A stretch of DNA of 64,000 bases from Pseudazoarcus pumilus (GCF_002872475.1 NZ_CP025682.1:2666001-2730000); one strand, 5' to 3'; numbered from the stretch's first letter, positions 39,571-49,539 are shown. A program made the numbers and translations. Notes: generated by a model from the letters alone, not told the origin.

Positions 39571-40964
39571 TGGCCACGATGAACCCCCGTCTGCTGCTGT
39601 GTGCGCTCACTGCGCTGGCCCTCGCCGGCTGTACGATCACCGAACCGTCCTCGCGCCCCGCGCCCGACCTGCCCGAGACCTGGATCGAGCGCAGCGAAGC
39701 GGCCGCCGCGACGCTCGACGCCGAGTGGTGGCAAGGCTTCGACGCGCCGGCGCTGGATGCGCTGATCGCCGATGCACGCGCGGCCAACCCGGGGCTGGCG
39801 ATCGCGGGCGAACGCGTCGTGCAGGCTGCGCTCGCACTCGAGAGCAGCGGCGCGGCACTGCTGCCCGGTGTGGATCTGTCCGCCGGCACCAGCCGCCAGC
39901 GCAGCGACCCGCCAAACGCCTCGGCGACGACCTTTGACGGCACTTCGCTGGGACTCGCGATCCGCTGGGAAATGGACCTTTGGGGCCGGCTCGCCGCGGG
40001 CGTGGACGCGGCCGAAGCGGGCCTGGCGGCGAGCCGCTTCGATTTCGTCGGCGCGCGCCTGTCGCTGGGCGCGGGCGTGGCCACGGCCTGGTTCCAGACG
40101 CTCGCGCTGCAGCGTCGGCTGGCGATCGCCCGCGACAATCTCGCCACTGCCGAGCGGCTCTTCGATCTGGTCGAGGTGCGTTATCGCAACGGTGCGGCCT
40201 CCGCACTCGACCTCAGCCGCCAGCGCACCACGGTGCTCGCACAGCGCGCCGCGATCACGCCCCTGGAGGTGCAGTTGCGCCAGGCCCGGTCGGCGCTGGC
40301 GCTGCTGGTCGGCGAAACGCCGCAGCGCTTCGACGCGCCGGGCGGCGCGCTGGCCGCGCTGAGCGTGCCCGCGGTCGCACCCGGCCTGCCCTCCGAACTG
40401 CTGACCCGCCGACCCGACATCGCCGCGGCCGAGGCGCGGCTGGCCGCGGCCGAGGCCGACGTGGCCGCCGCACGCGCGGCGCTGCTGCCCTCGGTGCAAC
40501 TGACCGGATCGGGCGGGCTGGCTTCGGCCGCGCTGCTGTCGCTGGCCGACCCGACGCGCAGCGTGTCGCTCGCCGCCGGCCTCGCGCAGACGCTGTTCGA
40601 CGGCGGACGCCTGCGCGCCCAGGTGGGGCTGGCGCGCTCGCGCCAGCGCGAACTCGTCGAAACCTATCGAGAGGCGGTCCTGACTTCACTCAAGGAAGTC
40701 GAGGATGCGCTCGGCAATGCCGAGCGCGCACGTGAGCAGGAAGCCGTGCAACGCGCGATCCGCGACGAGGCCGAGCGCACCCTGCGCCTGTCGGAACTGC
40801 GCTATCGCGAGGGCGCGGACGAACTGACTACCGTGCTCGACGCGCAGCGCACGCTGTTCCAGGCCGAAGACCAGCTCGCCCAGCAACGCCTGGCGCGGCT
40901 GGCCGCGGCAGTGGACCTGTACAAGGCGCTGGGCGGCGGCTGGCAGCGTGCCGGGCCCGACTGA
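39570..40964 (+). CDS. NodT-family outer-membrane factor lipoprotein
   Basis: 464 residues. Lipoprotein signal with lipobox LAGC (Cys at ~21), so it is processed by Lgt and LspA. Two OEP repeats follow ([41 protein letters not shown]), the tandem arrangement of TolC-like trimeric channels of the NodT/OprM type. It completes a MacAB-outer-membrane-factor export operon. Possible starts are 39567, 39570 and 39579; 39570 overlaps the macB stop. Confidence 0.92.
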   Translation: MATMNPRLLLCALTALALAGCTITEPSSRPAPDLPETWIERSEAAAATLDAEWWQGFDAPALDALIADARAANPGLAIAGERVVQAALALESSGAALLPGVDLSAGTSRQRSDPPNASATTFDGTSLGLAIRWEMDLWGRLAAGVDAAEAGLAASRFDFVGARLSLGAGVATAWFQTLALQRRLAIARDNLATAERLFDLVEVRYRNGAASALDLSRQRTTVLAQRAAITPLEVQLRQARSALALLVGETPQRFDAPGGALAALSVPAVAPGLPSELLTRRPDIAAAEARLAAAEADVAAARAALLPSVQLTGSGGLASAALLSLADPTRSVSLAAGLAQTLFDGGRLRAQVGLARSRQRELVETYREAVLTSLKEVEDALGNAERAREQEAVQRAIRDEAERTLRLSELRYREGADELTTVLDAQRTLFQAEDQLAQQRLARLAAAVDLYKALGGGWQRAGPD

Positions 40965-41054
40965 AGCCATCGCGCCCGCCGCAGCACGGCTGCACGCTTG
41001 CGAAAACGACATTCGGAACGTGAGATATTTCACGAAAGCATGGATCGGATGCGG

Positions 41055-41073
41055 TTGATAACTGTTATCATTC
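41055..41073. promoter_or_regulatory. Fur box upstream of the TonB-dependent receptor
   Basis: TTGATAACTGTTATCATTC includes a perfect dyad TGATAAC-T-GTTATCA (41056-41070), very close to the canonical Fur box, in an AT-rich patch about 100 bp before the receptor start. Confidence 0.82.
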
Positions 41074-41170
41074 GCACGAAAACCTAGCCAGCCACTCCGG
41101 ACGCGGCCCTCCTCCCGCTCTCCCGGTCAGCCAGCCACGCCCTGACAATTGACTGATCCGGAGATCCGCC

Positions 41171-43504
41171 ATGACCCGAACCCTGCGGCGTCTGCCGCCC
41201 GCGTTCGCCTTGCGCCCGCTGTGCTGCGCACTCGCCCTCGCCGCGCCTGCCGTATTCGCGCAGAACACTGAACGACGACTCGACGATGTGGTGGTCACCG
41301 CCACCGGCTTCGAGCAGAAGATCACCGACGCGCCGGCCAGCATCTCGGTCATTTCCAAGGAAGAGCTGGCTCGCAAGCCCTATACCTCGCTGGTCGATGC
41401 GGTGCGCGAACTCGAAGGCGTGGACGTGGGCGAGACCTCCGACAAGACCGGCCAGAAGACCATCAGCATGCGCGGCATGGGCTCGGACTACACGCTGGTG
41501 CTGATCGACGGCAAGCGCCAGAACAACCACGGCGACATCTACCCGAACAACTTCGGCGGCAACCAGTTCAACCACATCCCGCCGATGGACGCGATCGAAC
41601 GCATCGAGGTGATCCGCGGCCCGGCATCCACGCTCTACGGCGCGGACGCGCTGGGGGGCGTGATCAACATCATCACCAAGAAGGACGCCACGGAATGGAC
41701 CGGCTCGATGACCTACGGCCGTACCTTCCAGTCCGATGACGACTTCGGCGACGAGACCACCGCCGACTTCAGCGTGCGCGGCCCTCTCATTCCCGGCACG
41801 CTGTCGATGGCCCTGCGCGGCAGCGTCTATGACCGCGATGCATCCAACCCCGGCTACAAGGCGACACGCACACCCGACGGCGACCTGCGCGAGCGCAATC
41901 TGGGCTTCGGCGGCGGTGGGCGCACCGTCGACAACACCAACAAGGCGCTCGGCTTCAGTCTCTATCTGACGCCCACCGACAACCAGCGCATCAGCTTCGA
42001 CTACGACACGTCGCAGCAGGAATACGACAACGCGCCGGAAACCGACGCGGACGGCAACCCGTCCTTCCCGCTGGGCACGGTCGACAGCGCCGAACGCCTG
42101 TGGAGCGCCAGTCGCGCCGGCTACGGCGCCGACCAGCAATTCACGCGCGAATCCTGGTCGCTCAGCCACGAAGGTCGCTGGGATTTCGGCACGAGCTTCG
42201 TCGCCCTGTCCTACGTCGAGTCCGACAACAAGGGACGCACCCTGCCGCTGACGGTGGCCGAGCGACAGCAACTCGACCAGTTGCGCAGCGACTGGGGTGA
42301 CGTCGACTTTAGCGATCTGAGCGATGCGCAGCGCAACCAGATCGAGGACATCTTCCTGCCGCGCCCCAAGCGCACCCTGCAGAGCAATCAGTACACGCTC
42401 GACGGCCGCCTCGACCTGCCGCTCACCGGGCTGGGTGGCGACCATCTGTTCGTCGTCGGCGGCCAGATCATCGACGGCGAACTCGAAGACAGCGTGTTCG
42501 GCATGGAGGACGGCTCGCCGGGCGAGACCCAGAAGCACCAGATGTGGTCGGTGTTCGTCGAGGACAACTGGATGCCGACCGACGCCTTCACGCTCACCGC
42601 CGGCGTGCGCTACGACGACCACGACACCTTCGGCAGCCAGGTCTCGCCGCGACTGTACGGCGTCTACAAGGTCGATGCGCTGTGGACGCTCAAGGGCGGC
42701 GTGAGCACCGGCTACAAGACGCCCAAGACCACCGACCTGTACGACGGCATCACCGGCTTCGGCGGTCAGGGCACGATTCCGTTCGCCGGCAACCCGGATC
42801 TGAAGCCGGAAACCAGCATCAACAGCGAGTTCGCCGTCTACTGGAATCACCCGGCGCGCCACAGCTTCAACGCCACGATCTTCCACAACGACTTCAAGGA
42901 CAAGATCATGCGCGGCGAGGCCACCGAGAGCTGCGAGCTCACCGGCGGCGTGCGCCCCTGCGTCAATCTGGGCGACTACCTCGATCTGGGCTACGACAGC
43001 TTCTCCCAGGTGATCAACGTGGACAAGGCGGTGATCCGCGGCCTGGAGCTGGCCGGGCGCTGGCAGATCGCCGAGCGCTGGGCGCTGCGCGGCAACTACA
43101 CCTTCACCGACAGCGAACAGAAATCCGGTGCCGACAAGGGCATGCCGCTGACCAACACGGCAAAGCACATGCTCAACGCCACGCTCGACTGGCAGGCGCG
43201 CGCCGACCTCCTCGTGTTTCTCACCATGGAGGCCCGCTCCGAACGCTACCGCGGCCAGATCAACGGCCGCGCCGCCCACTACGAGGATTACGAGGTGTTC
43301 CACCTCGGCGCGGTGTATCGGGTCAACGACAACTTCACGATCACCGGCCGCGTGAACAACCTGCTCGACAAGGACTTCACGTCCTACCGCTGGGCCCGCT
43401 GCGACGGCGGTCGTGGCTGCGACGACGGCTGGCAGGCGCTGGACGACTACAACAACAAGGACAAGGCGCGCAGCTTCTGGATTTCCGCCAATTACCGCTT
43501 CTGA
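41171..43504 (+). CDS. TonB-dependent outer-membrane receptor, CirA/FepA-like
   Basis: 777 residues. Signal peptide ending LAAPAVFA-Q; TonB box LDDVVVTATG; plug domain with ISVISKEELARKPYTSLVD and IRGPASTLYGADALGGVIN; a 22-strand barrel and an aromatic C-terminal Phe (WISANYRF). The RGPASTLYGADALGG motif and length fit colicin-I-receptor/ferric-catecholate types. A Fur box lies upstream, and tonB-exbBD are 6 kb away. Four accessory genes follow on the same strand. Substrate probably a ferric siderophore, not determinable here. Confidence 0.9.
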   Translation: MTRTLRRLPPAFALRPLCCALALAAPAVFAQNTERRLDDVVVTATGFEQKITDAPASISVISKEELARKPYTSLVDAVRELEGVDVGETSDKTGQKTISMRGMGSDYTLVLIDGKRQNNHGDIYPNNFGGNQFNHIPPMDAIERIEVIRGPASTLYGADALGGVINIITKKDATEWTGSMTYGRTFQSDDDFGDETTADFSVRGPLIPGTLSMALRGSVYDRDASNPGYKATRTPDGDLRERNLGFGGGGRTVDNTNKALGFSLYLTPTDNQRISFDYDTSQQEYDNAPETDADGNPSFPLGTVDSAERLWSASRAGYGADQQFTRESWSLSHEGRWDFGTSFVALSYVESDNKGRTLPLTVAERQQLDQLRSDWGDVDFSDLSDAQRNQIEDIFLPRPKRTLQSNQYTLDGRLDLPLTGLGGDHLFVVGGQIIDGELEDSVFGMEDGSPGETQKHQMWSVFVEDNWMPTDAFTLTAGVRYDDHDTFGSQVSPRLYGVYKVDALWTLKGGVSTGYKTPKTTDLYDGITGFGGQGTIPFAGNPDLKPETSINSEFAVYWNHPARHSFNATIFHNDFKDKIMRGEATESCELTGGVRPCVNLGDYLDLGYDSFSQVINVDKAVIRGLELAGRWQIAERWALRGNYTFTDSEQKSGADKGMPLTNTAKHMLNATLDWQARADLLVFLTMEARSERYRGQINGRAAHYEDYEVFHLGAVYRVNDNFTITGRVNNLLDKDFTSYRWARCDGGRGCDDGWQALDDYNNKDKARSFWISANYRF

Positions 43505-43548
43505 ACCGGGCCGATGCCGCGCGGCGCGCGGGTTCGCCGATACCGCGA

Positions 43549-44217
43549 ATGACGATGACCGAAACCACCGCCGAAGGCTCCGCCCCGGCCCCGGCACGCA
43601 GGCAATCCGCGCGTGCGCGCTGGATGAAGCAGCTCTACCGCTGGCACTGGATCAGTTCCGCCCTGTGTCTGGTCGGCATGCTGCTGTTCGCGCTCACCGG
43701 CATCACGCTCAACCACGCCGGCAGCATCGTCGGCAAGGCCGAGACGGTGCGCGTGACGCAGGCGTTGCCGGACGAACTCGCCGCTGCGCTGACGCGCGAG
43801 GCAGCCTCGGCCAGCGATGGTCAGCCGCTGCCGCGAGCACTTCGCCGCACGATCGGCGAGGCGCTAGGCCGCGACATTCCGGCCACAGCGGCCGAATGGT
43901 CGGTCGACGAGATCTACCTGCCACTGCCGCGTCCGGGCGGCGACGCCTGGCTGGCCATCGATCTGGCGAGTGCAACGCTCGAGTACGAACGCACTGACCG
44001 CGGGCTGGTGGCCTGGCTCAACGACCTGCACAAGGGACGCAACACCGGCATCGCCTGGAGCTGGTTCATCGACCTGTTTTCGGTGGCCTGCCTGGTGTTC
44101 TCGCTGACCGGGCTGGCGATCCTGTGGCTGCACGCGCGCAACCGGCCGATGGTGTGGCCGGTGGTCGCAGTGGGCGCACTGCTGCCGGCCCTGTTGATCC
44201 TGCTGTTCATCCACTGA
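43549..44217 (+). CDS. PepSY-associated transmembrane protein
   Basis: 222 residues: a basic N-terminus, then the family start YRWHWISSALCLVGMLLFALTG (key Trp-His-Trp), a periplasmic PepSY-like segment (~50-150) and two C-terminal helices (SWFIDLFSVACLVFSLTGLA; PVVAVGALLPALLILLF). PepSY-associated TM proteins commonly sit beside siderophore receptors and some act as inner-membrane ferric reductases. Likely cotranscribed with the receptor and the DUF2271 gene 16 bp downstream. Confidence 0.82.
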   Translation: MTMTETTAEGSAPAPARRQSARARWMKQLYRWHWISSALCLVGMLLFALTGITLNHAGSIVGKAETVRVTQALPDELAAALTREAASASDGQPLPRALRRTIGEALGRDIPATAAEWSVDEIYLPLPRPGGDAWLAIDLASATLEYERTDRGLVAWLNDLHKGRNTGIAWSWFIDLFSVACLVFSLTGLAILWLHARNRPMVWPVVAVGALLPALLILLFIH

Positions 44218-44233
44218 AGGGATTCACCCCGAC

Positions 44234-44746
44234 ATGAAACGCATTGCTCCGACCCTGCTGTGCGCACTGCTGCCCGGTCTTGCCGCCGCGGCCGAACTGC
44301 GCGTCGAAGTCGAACTGCCGCGGATCGAGGTTTCCGACTATCGCCGTCCGTATGTCGCGGCGTGGCTGGAGCGCCCGGACAACAGCGTCGCGGCCAGGCT
44401 CGCCCTGTGGTACGACCTGCGCATGCGCGACGACGAGGGCAAGACCTGGCTCAAGGACCTGCGCCAGTGGTGGCGCCGCATCGGGCGCGACATCACGGTG
44501 CCGGTCGACGGCATGACCTCGGCCACGCGCAACCCGGGCACACACGCGCTCACCTTCACGTCCGGCAGCGCGCCGCTGGGCATGCTCGCCGCCGGCGAGT
44601 ACCGCCTGGTGGTCGAGGCCGCACGCGAACACGGCGGCCGCGAGGTCGTCAGCGTGCCACTGCAGTGGCCACCCACCCAGGCGTCGCGACTCGACGCCGA
44701 TGGCGAACGTGAACTCGGCCGCATCGCGGTCGAGCTGATCCCCTGA
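44234..44746 (+). CDS. DUF2271 periplasmic protein
   Basis: 170 residues with a signal peptide (LLCALLPGLAAAA). The core RPYVAAWLERPDNSVAARLALWY and KTWLKDLRQWWRRIGRD identifies DUF2271 (landmark residues Trp-Leu-Glu and Trp-Trp-Arg-Arg). Function unknown; the family is found with PepSY and DUF4198 genes in iron-receptor operons. Likely a periplasmic partner of the preceding membrane protein. Confidence 0.85.
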   Translation: MKRIAPTLLCALLPGLAAAAELRVEVELPRIEVSDYRRPYVAAWLERPDNSVAARLALWYDLRMRDDEGKTWLKDLRQWWRRIGRDITVPVDGMTSATRNPGTHALTFTSGSAPLGMLAAGEYRLVVEAAREHGGREVVSVPLQWPPTQASRLDADGERELGRIAVELIP

Positions 44747-44769
44747 ACCTTTCCGAAAGAGGACTTTCG

Positions 44770-45573
44770 ATGAAACTGCGCAACCGCATCGCTCTCGCCG
44801 CCATCGCCGGAACGCTGGCCGCGCCGCTGTCCCTCGCCCACGAGGTGTGGCTGCTGCCCTCCTCCACGGTGTTGTCCAACACCGGCTACGTCACCGTGGA
44901 CGGCGCGGTGTCGAACGACACCTTCCACTTCAACTACCGTCCGCTGCGCATCACCGACAACCTCGTCATCACCGCGCCGGACGGCAGCGAAGTGATGCCC
45001 GAAAACCTGCAGCCGGGACGACTGCGTACCGTGTTCGACGCCCACCTGGAGCAATCCGGCACCTATCGCCTGGCGGTGATCAATGCCGGGGTGATGGCGA
45101 TGTGGAAGGAAGGTGACGAGCGCAAGCGCTGGCGCGGCCCGCGTGCCGACTTCGCCGCCAGCGTACCGGCCGACGCGCACGAGCTGAGCGTGCGCGAGAC
45201 GGCCGGGCGCATCGAGACCTTCGTCACGGTCGGCAGCCCGACCGACATCCGGCCCAGCGGCGAAGGACTCGAGATGCTGCCGGTCACGCATCCGAACGAC
45301 CTGTATGCAGGCGAGGCCGCCACCTTCATGTTCGCGCTCGACGGCCAGCCCGCAGCCGGGGTCAGGCTTGCCATCCTGCCGGGCGGCGCACGCTATCGCG
45401 ACGCGCTCGACAGGACCGAACTGGTCACCGATGCGCACGGCCGCGTCACCGTCACCTGGCCGGCTCCGGGCATGTACTACCTGAGCGCCTCGATCACCGA
45501 CACCGCCGCCTCGCTGGGCGGCGCCGACCGTCGCGCTTCCTATACCGTCACACTGGAAGTGCTGCCGCAGTGA
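44770..45573 (+). CDS. DUF4198 periplasmic protein
   Basis: 267 residues, signal peptide ending LSLAHEVWLLP. The mature start His-Glu-Val-Trp-Leu-Leu-Pro and a C-terminal Ig-like part (VTDAHGRVTVTWPAPGMYYLS) are typical of DUF4198, periplasmic proteins resembling the NikK/CbiK family and thought to bind metal, the N-terminal His acting as a ligand (inference). AAAGAGGA precedes the start. Part of the receptor operon. Confidence 0.85.
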   Translation: MKLRNRIALAAIAGTLAAPLSLAHEVWLLPSSTVLSNTGYVTVDGAVSNDTFHFNYRPLRITDNLVITAPDGSEVMPENLQPGRLRTVFDAHLEQSGTYRLAVINAGVMAMWKEGDERKRWRGPRADFAASVPADAHELSVRETAGRIETFVTVGSPTDIRPSGEGLEMLPVTHPNDLYAGEAATFMFALDGQPAAGVRLAILPGGARYRDALDRTELVTDAHGRVTVTWPAPGMYYLSASITDTAASLGGADRRASYTVTLEVLPQ

Positions 45574-45596
45574 ACTTCGATTCAAGGAGAACCGAC

Positions 45597-45980
45597 ATGA
45601 AGAACATCCTCGCACTGACCACCGTCGCCATCGCCCTCACCCTCAGCCCTGCCGCCTTCGCAGACGAAAAGGTGCCCGAGCGCGTCGCGCACTACCAGGG
45701 CAAGCAGGCGGCCGACCTGGACGAGGCGCTGACCCTGCTGCGCGAGACCAACGCCGAACTCAGGGAACTGCTCGCCGGCAAGGTCGGCGAATACGACATG
45801 CACGACATCCACAGCCTGAGCTACACGCTGGAGGAGGCGCTGGCCGACGTGCGCGAGGCGCTGGCGGTGGCCGCGGACGACCTGGAATCGATGCACTTCT
45901 ACAGCGAGGGGCTCAAGCGCGACGAAGTCATCGAATACGGCAACGCCTATCTCGACACCGTCGGGCGCATCGTCAAATAA
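45597..45980 (+). CDS. DUF6746-like small periplasmic protein
   Basis: 127 residues: signal peptide (MKNILALTTVAIALTLSPAAFA) and a mature all-helical acidic domain (ADLDEALTLLRETNAELREL, later MHDIHSLSYTLEEALADVRE). It resembles DUF6746 proteins. The start at 45597 follows an AAGGAGA ribosome site; an earlier in-frame ATG at 45570 is less likely. Last gene of the receptor operon, facing the NtrC-type regulator gene tail to tail, 7 bp apart. Confidence 0.72.
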   Translation: MKNILALTTVAIALTLSPAAFADEKVPERVAHYQGKQAADLDEALTLLRETNAELRELLAGKVGEYDMHDIHSLSYTLEEALADVREALAVAADDLESMHFYSEGLKRDEVIEYGNAYLDTVGRIVK

Positions 45981-45987
45981 GACGCGC

Positions 45988-47379
45988 TCAGTCCGCCTCG
46001 CGTTCGCCGTCGAGCCAGCGATACAGCGTGCGCCGTCCGATGCCGAGCAGCGCGGCGGCGCGGCGGCGGTTGCCGCCGACCTCGTCGAGCACACGACGCA
46101 CGTAGCGCTTCTGCACCTCGTCGAGGGTGGGCAGCACCGCGCCGTCGAGCAGACCGCCGTCGCCGCGCGGGACGGAATCCGTCGACGCTGCCGGCGCCGC
46201 GTCGCTGGCCAGACGCGCCGGCAGGTCGGCGACCTCGACGCGCTCGCCAGCCGCGAAGGCCACGGCGCGCTCGACCACGTTCTGCAGTTCGCGCACGTTG
46301 CCGGGGAACGGATACGCCGCCAGGCGCGCCAGCGCCTCGGGCGAGAAGCCGCGCACCGGCTTGTTCTGCGCCGCAGCGCAGCGCGCCAGGATGCGCTGCG
46401 CGAGCAGTTCGACATCGTCGCCGCGCGCGCGCAGCGGCGGCACGTCGATGGCGAAGGTCTCCAGCCGGTAGTACAGGTCCTCGCGGAAGTCGCCGTCGGC
46501 GACGCGTTGCGCCAGGTCGCGATGAGTCGCGGCGACGATGCGCACGTCCACCTGTTCCTCGGTGTCCTGTCCCACCGGGCGGATCGATCCGTCCTGCAGC
46601 GCGCGCAGCATCTTGGCCTGCAGCGCCAGCGGCATCTCGCCGATCTCGTCGAGCAGCAGCGTGCCGCCGTGCGCCTGCTGGAGCAGGCCGCGGCGCGCGA
46701 CGCGCGCGCCGGTGAATGCACCCGAGGCGTGGCCGAAGAACTCGCTCTCCATCAGCTCCTGCGGCACGCCCGCGCAGTTGACGGCGAGGAAGGGCCCGTC
46801 GGCGCGCTCGCTCTCGGCGTGAATGGCGCGCGCCACCAGTTCCTTGCCGGTGCCGCTCTCGCCATTGATCAGCACCGGGCCGTGCGCGCGCGCGACCACG
46901 CCGATGTGATCGAACAGCGTGCGCATCGCCGCGCTGCGCCCGAACAGGCCGTGAAAATCGTCACCGGCACCGGACAGGCGGCGGAACTGCGCGACCTCGT
47001 CGCGCAGGCGGCGCGTCTCGAGCACGCGCTCCACACAGATGTGGAAATGGTCCAGATCCAGGGGCTTGGTGAGGAAATCGTCGGCGCCGGCCTGCAAGGC
47101 CTCGACCGCCTGACGCACGCTGCCGAAGGCGGTCACGACGATGATCGCCGGACGCGCCTCGGCGCCGGCCAGTTCATGCACCAGTTCCATGCCGTTGCCG
47201 TCGGGCAGGCGCAAGTCGGTGACCACCAGCGCGGGGCGGTGATCGGCCAGCCAGTGGCGCGCACCGGACAGTTCGGCGAAGGCCGCGACGCGCGCGCCGT
47301 CGGCCTCGAGTTCGTCGACCAGCAGTCGCGACAGTGCGGCATCGTCCTCGACCACCAGGATCAGCGCGCGCTCAGGCAT
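45988..47379 (-). CDS. NtrC-family sigma-54 response regulator (second system)
   Basis: 463 residues. Receiver with VVEDD and acceptor Asp55 (VTDLRLPDG); AAA+ with Walker A GESGTGKE, intact GAFTGA loop and Walker B GGTLLLDEIGE; C-terminal Fis-type HTH (VGGNRRRAAALLGIGRRTLYRWL). Overlaps the kinase gene by eight bases. The only sigma-54-like promoter close by is at 48974, before the divergent DUF4168 gene, which makes that gene the best candidate target. Confidence 0.92.
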   Translation of the reverse strand: MPERALILVVEDDAALSRLLVDELEADGARVAAFAELSGARHWLADHRPALVVTDLRLPDGNGMELVHELAGAEARPAIIVVTAFGSVRQAVEALQAGADDFLTKPLDLDHFHICVERVLETRRLRDEVAQFRRLSGAGDDFHGLFGRSAAMRTLFDHIGVVARAHGPVLINGESGTGKELVARAIHAESERADGPFLAVNCAGVPQELMESEFFGHASGAFTGARVARRGLLQQAHGGTLLLDEIGEMPLALQAKMLRALQDGSIRPVGQDTEEQVDVRIVAATHRDLAQRVADGDFREDLYYRLETFAIDVPPLRARGDDVELLAQRILARCAAAQNKPVRGFSPEALARLAAYPFPGNVRELQNVVERAVAFAAGERVEVADLPARLASDAAPAASTDSVPRGDGGLLDGAVLPTLDEVQKRYVRRVLDEVGGNRRRAAALLGIGRRTLYRWLDGEREAD

Positions 47380-48829
47380 CGGTGGCCTCCCGTCCGTGAT
47401 CGCGCGGCAGATGCAGTTCGAAGCGCGCCCCGCCGGCGGGCGAAGCGCTCACGCGCGCTTCGCCGCCATGCTCGCGCACCACGCGCTGCACGATGGCCAG
47501 CCCCAGGCCGGTGCCCTCGCCCGGCGTCTTGGTCGTGAAGAAGGGTTCGAAGATGCACGCGCGCTCGGCCTCGGGCACGCCCGGCCCATCGTCGTCGACC
47601 ACGATCACGACGCGCCCGCCCTGTTCGCGCCAGGTGATCGAGACCTCGCCGCCAGGCCGCGCCTGGCGCGCGTTGCGCACCAGGTTCACCAGCGCCTGCT
47701 CGAGCCCCAACGCGTCGCCACGCACACGCGCATCGGGGCCACCTTCAATGCGCGGCGTCGGCCCCTCGTCGGCACACAGCGCGGTGGCACGCTCGACCAG
47801 CGCGCCGACGTCGAGCTGCCGATGTTCTGCGCGCGAACCGCGCGCGAAGGCCAGCAACTGCTCGATGATCGAGGTCATGCGGGCGACCTGCTCGCGGATC
47901 TCGCGCAACTCGGTCGCACCCTCGCCGTCGGTCGCCACGCGCAGCAGACGACGTGCCCGGCCGTCGACGACCGACAGCGGCGCACCCAGCTCATGGGCGA
48001 CGCCGGCCGAGAGCTGACCGAGTGCCGCCAGCGTCTCGCTGCGCCGCAGCTGCGCCTCGATGCGCGCGTTCTCGGTGCGCTGGCGTTCGGCCTGTGCCTC
48101 GGCGTCGCGGATCGCATCGAGCATCTCGTTGAGGCGACGGGCAAGCTGGCGCAGTTCCCGCGGCCCCTGCTCCTCGGCACGGTGTTCGCGCTCGCCGCGC
48201 TCGACGCGCTGCATGCTGCCCACCAGTTGCGCCAGCGGCCGCCCGATGGCGCGCTGATGCCCCATCGACAGCGCGACGAGGATGAGCAGCGCGGCAAACG
48301 CGAATCCCACCCAGGTGCCGACCGTCAGGCGCGTGATCGCCTGATCGAAGTCGCTGCGCAAGCGCGTGACCTGGAGCAGACCGTCGGGCTGGCCGATCTC
48401 GTCGAACAACGGCAGAAAGAACGAGTACACATTCTGCCCGCGGATGTTCTCGTATTGCTCGAACTGCCCCTCGCGCGAGAGCTTGAGCGCGTCACCCGCC
48501 TGCGCGCGTGTCGGGCGCTCGCGCCCGAAACTGACCAGCCGCCGCCCCTCACCGTCGAACAGGTAGGCGCCATAGACCTCGCCCATGCTGAACACCGAGG
48601 CGAGGTTGCTCTGCAACTGTTCCAGATCATTGCGCGCGAGCGCCTGCATCACCGGCAGGTGGATGGCGCGAGCGACCAGTTGCAGATCGCGCTGCATGCG
48701 GTTCTCGACGAACTGTCCGAGGGCCGTCAGCGAGATCGCGAGGATCGCCGCGAGGATCGCCAGCACGGGCAACGCGACCTGTAGCGCAAGCACGCTGCGC
48801 AGGCTGCCCGGCAGTACCGGAATCTTCAT
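47372..48829 (-). CDS. Membrane sensor histidine kinase partner of the NtrC-type regulator
   Basis: 485 residues. N-terminal helix ([22 protein letters not shown]), a periplasmic sensor of ~130 residues, a second helix ([15 protein letters not shown]), HAMP, then kinase: H-box [16 protein letters not shown]-box [10 protein letters not shown]-boxes DDDGPGVP and GTGLGLAIV. The H-box has Ala where most have Asn (HELGAP versus HELNNP). Signal unknown. Divergent from DUF4168 with 195 bp between. Confidence 0.9.
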   Translation of the reverse strand: MKIPVLPGSLRSVLALQVALPVLAILAAILAISLTALGQFVENRMQRDLQLVARAIHLPVMQALARNDLEQLQSNLASVFSMGEVYGAYLFDGEGRRLVSFGRERPTRAQAGDALKLSREGQFEQYENIRGQNVYSFFLPLFDEIGQPDGLLQVTRLRSDFDQAITRLTVGTWVGFAFAALLILVALSMGHQRAIGRPLAQLVGSMQRVERGEREHRAEEQGPRELRQLARRLNEMLDAIRDAEAQAERQRTENARIEAQLRRSETLAALGQLSAGVAHELGAPLSVVDGRARRLLRVATDGEGATELREIREQVARMTSIIEQLLAFARGSRAEHRQLDVGALVERATALCADEGPTPRIEGGPDARVRGDALGLEQALVNLVRNARQARPGGEVSITWREQGGRVVIVVDDDGPGVPEAERACIFEPFFTTKTPGEGTGLGLAIVQRVVREHGGEARVSASPAGGARFELHLPRDHGREATDA

Positions 48830-48836
48830 CGCAATG

Positions 48837-48865
48837 ACTCATGACTGAGTTGGCACATGCGCCAA
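48837..48865. promoter_or_regulatory. Adjacent inverted repeats before the kinase gene (possible activator sites)
   Basis: ACTCA-N4-TGAGT (48837-48850) directly abuts TTGGC-N6-GCCAA (48850-48865), about 110-140 bp upstream of the sigma-54-like promoter at 48974. That is a suitable place for NtrC-type activator binding, and it is also just upstream of the kinase start. Assignment is by position only. Confidence 0.4.
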
Positions 48866-48973
48866 AATGACACACCAAACAATGCCCGGTCAAATCGGCA
48901 ATACACCTAAAGAATCGATCGGAGTAGCGTCATGCCATTGTTTTCAATGACCATTCTTGCCGGCGCTGAAAAC

Positions 48974-48989
48974 TGGCACGATCCTCGCA
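48974..48989 (+). promoter_or_regulatory. Sigma-54-like promoter of the DUF4168 gene
   Basis: TGGCACG-ATCC-TCGCA: perfect -24 element, -12 element with one mismatch (TCGCA for TTGCA), correct spacing, 36 bp before the start at 49025. Confidence 0.7.
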
Positions 48990-49024
48990 CTTGGTCAGGC
49001 GCAACCCATAGAAAAGGAGGTTTC

Positions 49025-49414
49025 ATGAAGAAGCAACTTACTCCCCTGATGTTCGCCCTGATGCTCGCCTTTGGCGCCTCGACGGCGATGGCTCAAGGCG
49101 CTCCGCAGCAGGGCAACGCCGGGGCACCGCCGGCAGCTCAACCCGCTCCGGCGCAGACGAGCTTCTCCGACGAGGAGATCCAGAAGTTCGCCGACGTCCA
49201 GCCCGCGATCGAATCGATCCGCTCGGAGTACTCGGAGCGTCTGCAGGAGGTCTCCGACCCGCAGCAGGCCGCGACGCTGCAGAACGAAGCCGTCGAGAAG
49301 ATGGTCGAGTCGGTCAACGAGGAAGGCCTCGAAGTGGAGACCTACAACAGCATCGCCATCGCGCTGCAGTCCGACACCGAACTGCGCGAGCGTGTCGAGA
49401 GCATGATGAACTGA
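49025..49414 (+). CDS. DUF4168 exported protein
   Basis: 129 residues: signal peptide (MKKQLTPLMFALMLAFGAST ending AMAQG), a Gln/Ala/Pro linker, then the DUF4168 domain (FSDEEIQKFADVQPAIESI, ending YNSIAIALQSDTELRERV). Helical periplasmic protein of unknown function. Strong AGGAGG ribosome site. It has its own sigma-54-like promoter and a perfect-stem terminator, so it is a single-gene unit next to a sigma-54 activator. Confidence 0.85.
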   Translation: MKKQLTPLMFALMLAFGASTAMAQGAPQQGNAGAPPAAQPAPAQTSFSDEEIQKFADVQPAIESIRSEYSERLQEVSDPQQAATLQNEAVEKMVESVNEEGLEVETYNSIAIALQSDTELRERVESMMN

Positions 49415-49454
49415 TCTCCACAAGGCTTGCAGGCGGCCGCGGCCGCCTTGTCCG

Positions 49455-49500
49455 ACGGACGCGCAACGCGGCACGCTTGTGTCGCTTGCGCGTCCGTTTT
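49455..49500 (+). terminator. Terminator after the DUF4168 gene
   Basis: Perfect 12-bp stem ACGGACGCGCAA / TTGCGCGTCCGT with a 19-base loop that can fold further, followed by TTTT. Lies between two convergent genes. Confidence 0.85.
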
Positions 49501-49539
49501 GCGTGGCGGCGGGGCAAGGCGCCAACCGCCACCAGGCGT

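Noticed and set aside
48851-48866. TGGCAC motif as a sigma-54 -24 element in the repeat region
   Set aside because: No GC at the -12 position; it is part of the inverted repeat instead.
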